Shown in pieces: positions 6,800 through 12,101 of a stretch of DNA of 12,101 bases (position 1 is its first letter; each line of letters begins with the position of its first letter). A program made the translations under genes and the position numbers. The DNA lies in assembly GCA_938002705.1 (NCBI GenBank), contig CALLAG010000068.1, positions 1 through 12,101 of the forward strand, read 5' to 3'. The stretch comes from an uncultured Saprospiraceae bacterium. Its GTDB lineage: Bacteria; Bacteroidota; Bacteroidia; Chitinophagales; Saprospiraceae. The notes beneath the pieces are model-generated. The model searched no databases and was not told the DNA's origin. It saw nothing but the letters and a program-made list of their open reading frames with translations.

Positions 6800-7104
6800 G
6801 ACCCTTGTTAAGCGACTGAAAGTGAGATAATTCTGCTATACATGATAGATATTAGTTAACTTGATAACAAGTTAATAGAAAAATACGAAATCTGTTGATA
6901 GAACTATTTTTGAAGTCCGAGGATATCAAAATTACGATAGTATACAGCTATTACTTTACACTGAGCCCTTAGATCAGTTCTACTCTCACAAGAATTGTCG
7001 TGGCAAGGTAATTTGCCTATAATCATTAATTATTTATCATTTTCGTCTCTTGTTCGTAATTTCATCGATTGGAATTAAAGATCAGTTAATAAGAAATCGT
7101 TTCT
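6800..7104. promoter_or_regulatory. 305-base divergent non-coding region
   Basis: The region separates the tail-anchored/scpB unit (minus) from the DUF6427 gene (plus). I see no gene and no tRNA fold. It contains a perfect 8-base dyad at 6856-6875 (listed separately) and a small hairpin, GGCAA-N6-TTGCC, at 7002-7017. AT-rich sequence near 7018-7045 could hold the plus-strand promoter, but no clear TTG/TAnnTTTG pair in correct spacing is visible. Confidence 0.4.
6856..6875. promoter_or_regulatory. Perfect palindrome TTAACTTG-N4-CAAGTTAA, candidate operator
   Basis: The two 8-base half-sites are exact complements around the centre ATAA. It lies about 57 bases upstream of the GTG start of the tail-anchored/scpB unit and about 230 bases from the opposite gene. 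A symmetric site without a following T-tract is more like a dimeric regulator's operator than a terminator. No second copy was seen in the window and no candidate regulator is adjacent. Confidence 0.4.
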
Positions 7105-8073
7105 GTGCTTAGCTTATTTAGTAGAAATCTATTTATCAATGTTATCATACTTGCAGTTTTTGCAATAGCTCTGCATGTTAAGCTATTCGTTACGCCAGTT
7201 GTCACACCGGTAGACCTTCCACTACTTGATGCTGCAGATACACTTCTTAATTCCAATTCTTATGTACAATCGATCATAACAATAGTGCTTATCCTCACTC
7301 AAGCCTTACTTATCAGCCGCTATATTACGATACATAGGTTAAGTAGGGCCTTGAGTCTTATACCAGGAGCCGTATTCGTTCTGTTTACCTATTCTGTATT
7401 GGAGCCTGATAATTTTAATACGATCTTACTGGCTAATCTCTTTTTTGTACTTAGTATAGGTAGCTTATTTAAGATATACAAGAAATATCAACCTATCTCG
7501 GCTTTGTTTAATGCAGGCTTTTATCTCGGTGTTGCATCTTTGATTTACTTCCCGTATTTCATATTCTTGATAGCACTAGTTATTGGGCTATACAATCTCA
7601 GAAATTTTAATCTAAAGGAATTCCTGCAGATATTTTTCGGCTTGATGTCAGTGCTGTTTCTATCAGGGGTATTTGCATTCTATCAGGACAAGCTAGATAT
7701 CTGGAAGGCCATATTTACAGAATCATTTTCTATTCCTGATTTTGATTTTAGCAATATCTACTTATGGATTAAGCCTATTCTTCTTATCGTAACAGTGCTC
7801 GTTATACTTTCAGTTAACAATACTCTCAGAAAGAAAAAGAAATATGATGCTATAAGAAAAATAGAGCTGACTTACTCACTCTGCCTACTTGGCCTCTTGA
7901 GCATATTCATGGTACAGGATATCAACTTACATCACCTTATGATAATGTCAGTACCTATATCGATACTCGGTGGTATGGTCTTAGAGCAAAAAGAATATTA
8001 TTACGTAAAGGAATTTTTGTTTCTGTTGCTGATAGGTTTTTTTATTGCCACCTCATATGGTTTTATCGGATAG
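7105..8073 (+). CDS. DUF6427-type multi-spanning inner-membrane protein
   Basis: The 322-residue protein is almost wholly hydrophobic, with about eight to nine predicted membrane helices beginning at residues 8-25 (FINVIILAVFAIALHVKLF), about 55-70, 85-95, 105-120, 138-165, 172-192, 222-240, 258-272, 275-290 and 302-318. Short charged loops such as LRKKKKYDAIRK (about 241-252) suggest a cytoplasmic face. The opening LSLFSRN and the overall plan match the Bacteroidota family that I know as DUF6427, whose function is unknown. The start is GTG at 7105; the first in-frame ATG is far inside the protein, and GTG gives the family-like N-terminus. It stands alone, converging on the PqiA-like gene with 67 bases between. 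I am sure it is a polytopic membrane protein and less sure of the family number. Confidence 0.65.
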   Translation: MLSLFSRNLFINVIILAVFAIALHVKLFVTPVVTPVDLPLLDAADTLLNSNSYVQSIITIVLILTQALLISRYITIHRLSRALSLIPGAVFVLFTYSVLEPDNFNTILLANLFFVLSIGSLFKIYKKYQPISALFNAGFYLGVASLIYFPYFIFLIALVIGLYNLRNFNLKEFLQIFFGLMSVLFLSGVFAFYQDKLDIWKAIFTESFSIPDFDFSNIYLWIKPILLIVTVLVILSVNNTLRKKKKYDAIRKIELTYSLCLLGLLSIFMVQDINLHHLMIMSVPISILGGMVLEQKEYYYVKEFLFLLLIGFFIATSYGFIG

Positions 8074-8140
8074 GGAAAATACCACAGCCCTATGTTGCAC
8101 ACCCAAATACATAAAATATAGGTCCAATATACAATATACC

Positions 8141-9454
8141 CTACTCAGTTACTCCAGACTCTGATATCATAGGCTCGTACCTTCTGTGCACCAATGTGCT
8201 GATCATGATAGAAAACAGGCAGTATAGCGTAAAAAATATAATACCCGGTGCCAGTGCAGAATAATTAATTGTATCTAATGCTAATGTATCCGTCTGTCGT
8301 TCCATAGCTCCTAACTGTGAGCTTACGAGACCGTGCAGTCCGATGTATGACATGAATATCGCTACGACAAAGACATCAGCCATACTCCATTTACCTAAGT
8401 GAAAAATCAAAACCTTCAGTGCTCGTATAGATCGAACTTTCTTAGCAAATAGATAAATATTAGTAGCTACCATCTTAGCTAATGGTAATATGATACTGAA
8501 TAGCAATATAAGAACGCCTACTAACTTTAGGTCAGTGCCACGTCCTTCTAGTAAGGTCTGTGTGACATCTATAATGCTCTTACTCTGATAATACATGAAT
8601 TGCTCGTCGAAGTGGACTGCCTCGCCTAGTAACATAAGATCTACCTGAGTCAGTCGAGCATCTAGGACAATCATAGGTAATGCTAAGCCTAAGGCCAGAA
8701 ATAATGTCGCCGTTATAGTTGCTAATACGATAGACAATCTAAAGGATAACCACTTAGACAAAAGCAAACATAACAGCATAGCCAGAATCAATCCGATAAG
8801 ACTATAGTTTTGCCATTTTTTCTTTTCGATCTGGATATCAGTTATTCTATCTATAAGGCCTGAGGACACTTCAGATACCGTCTCACCATCATACATATCG
8901 AGTATACTTTGCCGCTGATCTATAAGGTCTTTTTCTGTTTCGGCAGCAATCATATTACTTATCTGATCGGTGATCGCTTTCTGTATCTCAGGAGATTTTC
9001 TTTTGATCTCCTTAGTAAGTTCTCTAGCCAAGCCTGGGATCCTTGACTTAAAATCTATTTTCTCTATCTGCTTTTCTATCTTTCCTTTGAATAGGCCTGA
9101 AAGCAATTTTCCAATGCCTTTTTTTTCTCCACCAGTTTCTGCAGATAATATCTTCATGATCTCACCAGTAGAGAAGTAGTCCTCATGTAGCTCAGTAAGA
9201 TAGTTCTCTAAGGTCTTCTGGATAGAATCAAAATCACTCTCCTTGAGCTTGAAGCTTCCAGCTTTAGATTCTAATATGCTGAAGATTTTTGTCTTCCATA
9301 TATTGATATTAAATAATCCATATTTAATAAGATTCAGCTCTGCATAATCGTAGTTAAGGACATTCTCTTGCTGACTAGTCTTATAGAGATTATATCCAGA
9401 CCAACTAGAGAATACAAGTAATGCAGAGATAATTATAGCAAGAACAAATTTCAT
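8141..9454 (-). CDS. PqiA-like membrane protein with large extracytoplasmic domain
   Basis: The C-terminal half (about 217-422) matches the paraquat-inducible protein A family: membrane helices at about 217-233, 238-262, 309-333, 346-372 and 401-422, the LALPMIVLDAR segment (256-266), PLAKMVATNIY (324-334) and the signature GKWSMADVFVVA (354-365). E. coli PqiA has two such modules and cysteine pairs near its start; this 437-residue protein has a single module and no zinc-ribbon cysteines. Instead, an N-terminal signal-anchor (1-18) precedes about 195 charged, helical residues expected to lie outside the cytoplasm. PqiA works with MCE-type PqiB in lipid transport across the envelope, but no MCE gene is adjacent. 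An ECF-type promoter sits just upstream, identical in layout to those of the sigma factor genes nearby. ATG start; the preceding gene is divergent. Confidence 0.85.
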   Translation of the reverse strand: MKFVLAIIISALLVFSSWSGYNLYKTSQQENVLNYDYAELNLIKYGLFNINIWKTKIFSILESKAGSFKLKESDFDSIQKTLENYLTELHEDYFSTGEIMKILSAETGGEKKGIGKLLSGLFKGKIEKQIEKIDFKSRIPGLARELTKEIKRKSPEIQKAITDQISNMIAAETEKDLIDQRQSILDMYDGETVSEVSSGLIDRITDIQIEKKKWQNYSLIGLILAMLLCLLLSKWLSFRLSIVLATITATLFLALGLALPMIVLDARLTQVDLMLLGEAVHFDEQFMYYQSKSIIDVTQTLLEGRGTDLKLVGVLILLFSIILPLAKMVATNIYLFAKKVRSIRALKVLIFHLGKWSMADVFVVAIFMSYIGLHGLVSSQLGAMERQTDTLALDTINYSALAPGIIFFTLYCLFSIMISTLVHRRYEPMISESGVTE

Positions 9455-9487
9455 AAATATTAAATAAGATTAAAGAGGAATACACTG

Positions 9488-9516
9488 TAGATGTATTAAA
9501 TTGTATAATTGTTACA
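9488..9516 (-). promoter_or_regulatory. ECF-type promoter TGTAAC-N17-CATCTA of the PqiA-like gene
   Basis: On the minus strand, TGTAAC (9516 down to 9511) is followed after exactly 17 bases by CATCTA (9493 down to 9488). Spacing and both boxes match the two promoters of the sigma factor locus except for one base (CATCTA against CGTCTA). The expected transcript start, near 9482, leaves a leader of about 28 bases before the ATG at 9454. Confidence 0.65.
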
Positions 9517-9546
9517 CACTATCATCTAAATAAAACCTATTAAAGC

Positions 9547-10086
9547 ATGGAAGATATAGAAAAATTAAAATATCCGATAGGGAAGCTTGTTATACCAGAT
9601 CATATTCCGCCATCCGCAAGGTTAGAGCATATCAAGGCGATAGGCGACCTACCCAGTGCACTTAGGGGCATGACTGATGACTTATCTGATGAGCAGTTAG
9701 ATACGCCGTATAGACCTGAGGGATGGACAGTAAGACAACTTGTGCACCATATTGCAGATAGCCATATTAATGCATTTACGAGGTTCAAACTAGGGCTGAC
9801 AGAAGATGAGCCTACGATAAGACCCTATAATCAAGATGCATGGTGTAGCATGAGTGATGCTATTACCTTAGATCATCACTTATCGCTTGATATCATATCT
9901 GGCATACATGGACGATGGGTCAGAGTTCTTAATGATATGTCAGATGAAGATTATAACAAAAATGTCTTCCACCCAGAAATGGACAGAAGACTTAGCCTGG
10001 GACAATTACTCTGCCAGTATGGCTGGCACTCTGATCATCACTTAGCACATATCACTGGAGTATATGAGAGAAATAATTGGTCGTAG
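9547..10086 (+). CDS. bstA: YfiT/BstA-type DinB-fold metal-dependent transferase
   Basis: The 179-residue protein matches the DinB-like four-helix family of B. subtilis YfiT, a metal-dependent enzyme named bacillithiol transferase (BstA) that conjugates thiols to electrophiles. Marks are the N-terminal LKYPIGKLVIP, GMTDDLSDEQLDTPYRPEGWTVRQLVHHIADSHINAFTRFKLGLTEDEPTI (41-91) and the C-terminal YGWHSDHHLAHI (158-169). The three-histidine metal site is intact: one of His67/His68, His161 and His165. It is a cytoplasmic detoxification enzyme by family; whether this organism makes bacillithiol cannot be seen here. The ATG start is clear, 92 bases from the divergent PqiA-like start. A plus-strand ECF promoter is not evident: CATCTA at 9523-9528 has only TGTATA ahead of it, at a 15-base spacing. 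It ends one base before the converging DUF6249 gene. Confidence 0.87.
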   Translation: MEDIEKLKYPIGKLVIPDHIPPSARLEHIKAIGDLPSALRGMTDDLSDEQLDTPYRPEGWTVRQLVHHIADSHINAFTRFKLGLTEDEPTIRPYNQDAWCSMSDAITLDHHLSLDIISGIHGRWVRVLNDMSDEDYNKNVFHPEMDRRLSLGQLLCQYGWHSDHHLAHITGVYERNNWS

Positions 10087-10087
10087 A

Positions 10088-10456
10088 TCAGTCAGGTCTG
10101 TAGTCTGAGTAGCCTGCATCTTTCTTACGTGTAATCATATAAAAGATAACTAATCCTATTCCTCCTCCGATTAATGTACATGGGAAGATTATAACTTCTT
10201 CTATATTAATAATTTCGGACAACAAGACTCCTAATAGGAACCCGAGACCTGCTCCTGTAAGAAGGAGCCCCAACTTAAGTGAAGAATCCCGCTGATCTAA
10301 TTTTTTTTCTGTAAATATATCTGCTGACTGACCACTCTCAATAAGCGCCATACGCTGCTGGTGCTTTGTCTTATATCTCATATATATGAATATGATGACA
10401 GACAAGAAAGTACCTATAATAGCAAAAAGTGGGACTAAAGATTCCATAAAATTCAT
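10088..10456 (-). CDS. DUF6249-type small inner-membrane protein
   Basis: With the ATG at 10456 the protein has 122 residues and three membrane helices (about 7-26, 61-80 and 88-109). The first helix runs into the motif IYMRYKTKHQQRMALIESG, typical of the small Bacteroidota proteins that I know as DUF6249. The tail is short and charged (RKKDAGYSDYRPD). A longer reading from GTG at 10486 is possible but unlikely. The predicted ECF promoter (10505 to 10477) overlaps that codon, so its transcript would begin inside the extension, whereas the ATG at 10456 has the A-rich context usual in this phylum and a leader of about 15 bases. A second ATG at 10447 cannot be excluded. Divergence from the ECF sigma gene through a shared promoter region suggests membership of its regulon. 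The biochemical function is unknown. Confidence 0.75.
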   Translation of the reverse strand: MNFMESLVPLFAIIGTFLSVIIFIYMRYKTKHQQRMALIESGQSADIFTEKKLDQRDSSLKLGLLLTGAGLGFLLGVLLSEIINIEEVIIFPCTLIGGGIGLVIFYMITRKKDAGYSDYRPD

Positions 10457-10476
10457 AATATCTATTTTTTGGTGGT

Positions 10477-10505
10477 TAGACGACACAGGATACGAACTGG
10501 TTACA
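10477..10505 (-). promoter_or_regulatory. ECF-type promoter TGTAAC-N17-CGTCTA of the DUF6249 gene
   Basis: On the minus strand, TGTAAC (10505 down to 10500) is followed after 17 bases by CGTCTA (10482 down to 10477). This is the layout of ECF sigma promoters such as B. subtilis SigX/SigM types. The transcript would start near 10470, about 14 bases before the ATG at 10456. Confidence 0.72.
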
Positions 10506-10590
10506 AAAAGTAGAAATATTTATATTATTCCAGATTCTCAATCTTGATTATTTCATTATACATCTAAACTAAATTCTACATCTTGTAACC
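10499..10590. repeat. 17-base inverted repeat linking the two divergent ECF promoters
   Basis: The arm at 10574-10590 reads TTCTACATCTTGTAACC, and the complement of 10499-10515 reads TTCTACTTTTTGTAACC, a 15 of 17 match with 58 bases between. Each arm is the -35 box plus ten bases upstream of it, so the repeat exists because the same promoter is present in both orientations. The extra TTCTAC block, about ten bases ahead of each -35 box, is shared by this pair but not by the PqiA-like promoter. Confidence 0.85.
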
Positions 10591-10612
10591 GAAACCGATT
10601 AACTTACGTCTA
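10584..10612 (+). promoter_or_regulatory. ECF-type promoter TGTAAC-N17-CGTCTA of the sigma factor operon
   Basis: TGTAAC (10584-10589) is followed after exactly 17 bases (10590-10606) by CGTCTA (10607-10612). It lies just upstream of the ECF sigma gene, as expected for autoregulation. The transcript should start near 10618, which leaves a leader of about 13 bases before ATG 10631 and rules against the in-frame TTG at 10613. Confidence 0.75.
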
Positions 10613-10630
10613 TTGGTAGACTATTACAAA

Positions 10631-11200
10631 ATGATGCATTCTGATGATCAACTTATTACTATGATTCTTAATGGAGATGATTCTTCATTCAGGATTCTAA
10701 TGGAGAAATATCAGAACTATATGTACTCAGTATGTCTGACTATACTAAAAACAAAAAACGAAGCTGAAGAAGCTACACAGGATACTTTCGTTAAGATCTA
10801 TAGGTCCTTGGATAAGTACAATTCTGATTCTAAATTTAGTTCGTGGGCATACAAGATTGCTTATCGAACTTCATTAGACTATATTAGAAAAAGAAAGCCT
10901 ACCGTTGATCTCGATGTTGTCGATTATGCAGATCATGGTGTAGCAGATTCTAGTGATCAAGAGATACAAAGTAAGGAAGTTTCCTTACAAATATTAAATG
11001 CAGTCAATCAATTGCCTGGTGATGAAGCAGGTCTGATAAGAATGTTCTACTTAGAAGAAATGAGTATCAAAGAACTGGTAGAAGCTTCTGGATTATCACT
11101 AAGCAATGTCAAAGTAAAGCTCTACAGAGCAAGAAAAAAATTAGCAGATGTAATAAGTACTCAATATCCAGAGATTGAATCTTATTTCGAAATAGCATAA
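10631..11200 (+). CDS. ECF-type RNA polymerase sigma factor (RpoE-like)
   Basis: With the ATG pair at 10631/10634 the protein has 189 residues, the normal size of an ECF sigma factor with only regions 2 and 4. Region 2 (about 15-90) shows FRILMEKYQNYMYSVCLTIL, the core-binding EAEEATQDTFVKIYRSLDKYN (44-64) and the -10-binding FSSWAYKIAYRTSLDYIRKRKP (69-90). Region 4 (about 120-176) shows LQILNAVNQLPGDEAGLIRMFYLEEMSIKELVEASGLSLSNVKVKLYRARKKL, with its helix-turn-helix over 145-167. A TTG six codons earlier is open but lies at the end of the predicted promoter. The gene is followed after six bases by a probable anti-sigma gene. It is likely activated by envelope stress when the anti-sigma factor releases it, and it probably recognises the TGTAAC-N17-C(G/A)TCTA sites in this window. 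Confidence 0.94.
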   Translation: MMHSDDQLITMILNGDDSSFRILMEKYQNYMYSVCLTILKTKNEAEEATQDTFVKIYRSLDKYNSDSKFSSWAYKIAYRTSLDYIRKRKPTVDLDVVDYADHGVADSSDQEIQSKEVSLQILNAVNQLPGDEAGLIRMFYLEEMSIKELVEASGLSLSNVKVKLYRARKKLADVISTQYPEIESYFEIA

Positions 11201-11206
11201 ATTTAT

Positions 11207-11725
11207 ATGATGGATAAGTCCTTAGAAAAAATATTCAGATACATAGACGGCGAGATGAACTCTGCTGAGATGGAGCTATTCCAAGTAGAACTGAAGTCTA
11301 ATTCAGAATTAAATAAAATGTACTTATCTCAGCTCAATATCCATAGAGCTTTGTCTCAAGTTCCGACATCTACAGCGCCTGCTCATCTGGCTGATAATGT
11401 AATGTCTATGGTCACAAAGAAGAAATTCTCTACTGAAAAATTCAACTCTTTCTCTGGACTAAAAAATATAGCGATAGGTGCAGTAGCCTCCGTTGTAATA
11501 ACTATTGCGCTGGGCTTCATTTTTTCTAATGAGACAGTGACAGGATATTCCATGGGTTCTGTAGGAAGATACTTAGATGGAATGCCAGATGTAGCTACTA
11601 TGACTAATGGGCTCTACGCTTACTCTAAGTATATATGTATCTCGCTCATAGTTCCTTTACTTATCATACTTGATGGCTACTTACAAAAACGTAATGCAAA
11701 ATCCTATTCTATTTCTGAAAATTAG
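11207..11725 (+). CDS. Probable membrane-bound anti-sigma factor
   Basis: The 172-residue protein begins with a short helical domain (about 1-70), KSLEKIFRYIDGEMNSAEMELFQVELKSNSELNKMYLSQLNIHRAL, which resembles the N-terminal sigma-binding part of Bacteroidota anti-sigma factors (an FxxYIDGEM opening, then an acidic helix). The zinc-binding HxxxCxxC of the ZAS class is absent. Two membrane helices follow at about 87-106 and 139-157, with a loop of about 30 residues between them, expected outside the cytoplasm and possibly a sensing part. The N-terminal domain would then be cytoplasmic and able to hold the sigma factor. Its position six bases behind the sigma gene, starting at a double ATG, is the main support for the role; the sequence alone would only say two-pass membrane protein. 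Confidence 0.75.
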   Translation: MMDKSLEKIFRYIDGEMNSAEMELFQVELKSNSELNKMYLSQLNIHRALSQVPTSTAPAHLADNVMSMVTKKKFSTEKFNSFSGLKNIAIGAVASVVITIALGFIFSNETVTGYSMGSVGRYLDGMPDVATMTNGLYAYSKYICISLIVPLLIILDGYLQKRNAKSYSISEN

Positions 11726-11751
11726 AAGTATTGACATAAATCGCAAAAATA

Positions 11752-11774
11752 GTACGACTACGCTGTAGTCGTGC
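11752..11774. terminator. Hairpin ACGACTAC-GCT-GTAGTCGT, terminator-like for the minus strand
   Basis: The 8-base stem (11754-11761 with 11765-11772) is perfect around a 3-base loop and can extend by a G-U and a G-C pair. On the minus strand it is followed by ACTATTTTTG, so it best fits intrinsic termination of the CNNM gene. On the plus strand no T-tract follows. Confidence 0.55.
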
Positions 11775-11805
11775 ATGGATGTATCACATGGTTTCTAAAA
11801 TAGTT

Positions 11806-11822
11806 AGATCGCTCTGCGATCT
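11806..11822. terminator. Hairpin AGATCGC-TCT-GCGATCT, bidirectional terminator candidate
   Basis: A perfect 7-base stem with a 3-base loop lies between the converging anti-sigma and CNNM genes. On the plus strand it is followed by TCTTTTG and can end the sigma/anti-sigma transcript. On the minus strand ACTATTTT follows three bases later. Both hairpins of this gap are preceded on the plus strand by AAAATAGT. Confidence 0.6.
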
Positions 11823-11864
11823 TCTTTTGTCCTCATTCGTCAGTCTAAATTGGAGTAAGAAAAA

Positions 11865-12101
11865 CTACTCAGAATCCTTATCGAACTTCTGCCTTGCATA
11901 CTCTTGCAGATCTATAACCTTATCAGATTCATCTACAATCTCTTGTCCGAGAAGTGTCTCGAATAGGTCTTCCATGGTTACGATACCGACTAATGTACCG
12001 AACTCATCACGTACGATGAATAGGTGTTGCTTTTCTTTGACTAACTTATTAAACAACTTAGGTAGTGGCATAACATCTTCTACAGTAATGATGTCCCTTT
12101 T
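11865..12101 (-). CDS. CNNM/CorC-type protein, C-terminal part with CBS domain
   Basis: The frame is open to the right edge, so only the last 78 residues are present. They contain the end of a CBS domain pair (DIITVEDVMPLPKLFNKLVKEKQHLFIVRDEFGTLVGIVTMEDLFETLLGQEIVDESD). This is followed by the tail VIDLQEYARQKFDKDSE, typical of CNNM-transmembrane (DUF21) plus CBS proteins in this phylum, which act in divalent-cation export or homeostasis at the inner membrane and include CorC/HlyC-type proteins. The membrane domain would lie to the right of the window. The bacterial CorC-HlyC domain that often closes such proteins is missing, so this is the shorter CNNM-CBS form. It converges on the anti-sigma gene, with two terminator-like hairpins between them. 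Confidence 0.87.
   Translation of the reverse strand, partial: KRDIITVEDVMPLPKLFNKLVKEKQHLFIVRDEFGTLVGIVTMEDLFETLLGQEIVDESDKVIDLQEYARQKFDKDSE

Noticed and set aside
6876..7104. Possible small RNA or small gene in the long divergent gap
   Set aside because: No frame with a plausible start and length, no tRNA-like fold, and only a 5-pair hairpin at 7002-7017.
8070..8093. ATAGGG-N12-CCCTAT hairpin over the DUF6427 stop codon
   Set aside because: Only six pairs with a 12-base loop and no T-tract on either strand; not convincing as a terminator.
9502..9528. Plus-strand TGTATA with CATCTA as an ECF promoter for the BstA-like gene
   Set aside because: The -35 box departs from TGTAAC and the spacing is 15 rather than 17, so it does not match the other three sites.
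10457..10486. GTG start ten codons upstream for the DUF6249 gene
   Set aside because: It lies within the spacer of the predicted ECF promoter, upstream of the expected transcript start, and lacks the A-rich start context seen at 10456.
10613..10630. TTG start six codons upstream for the ECF sigma gene
   Set aside because: It directly follows the -10 box and would be at or before the transcript start; the ATG pair at 10631/10634 fits better.

Overview
The window looks like chromosomal DNA from a member of the Bacteroidota. The reasons are several families that I know mainly from that phylum (fused FtcD, DUF2480, DUF6427, DUF6249, the XRE-S24 regulator type, the CNNM protein tail), AT-rich DNA (roughly 38% G+C by eye), frequent AGA arginine codons, A-rich rather than Shine-Dalgarno start contexts, and several GTG/TTG starts. 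A placement near the Saprospiria is a guess. I see no transposase, phage gene, CRISPR array, rRNA or tRNA. It reads as a housekeeping region with some stress-response islands.

Layout. 1-1367: the 3' part of an SOS-associated peptidase (SRAP/YedK/HMCES family) ending in a sliding-clamp-type peptide, then a LexA-like XRE-S24 self-cleaving repressor; together they suggest a DNA-damage locus that continues to the left. 1370-2809: an unrecognised exported protein on the minus strand, divergent from 2902-4968, which holds the fused ftcD and a small DUF1801 protein. 4986-5102: an imperfect intergenic palindrome with a REP-like motif. 5252-6799, minus strand: DUF2480, scpB, and a tail-anchored small protein. 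6800-7104: a non-coding divergent region with one perfect palindrome. 7105-8073: DUF6427 membrane protein. 8141-9454, minus: a PqiA-like membrane protein with a large extracytoplasmic insert. 9547-10086: a YfiT/BstA-type DinB-fold protein. 10088-10456, minus: a DUF6249 membrane protein. 10631-11725: an ECF sigma factor and a probable membrane anti-sigma factor. 11865-12101, minus: the C-terminus of a CNNM/CBS transporter-like protein, separated from the anti-sigma gene by two hairpins.

The most notable signal is regulatory. The hexamer TGTAAC occurs three times in the window on either strand (manual scan). All three copies are intergenic, and each is followed after exactly 17 bases by CGTCTA or CATCTA, which is the layout of an ECF sigma promoter. 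One copy faces the ECF sigma gene, one faces the divergent DUF6249 gene, and one faces the PqiA-like gene about 1 kb away. I infer a small self-regulated envelope-stress regulon: sigma and anti-sigma factor, a small three-helix membrane protein, and a PqiA-type membrane protein. The promoters also settle two start codons, because the longer GTG and TTG starts of DUF6249 and the sigma factor lie inside or at the edge of the promoters.
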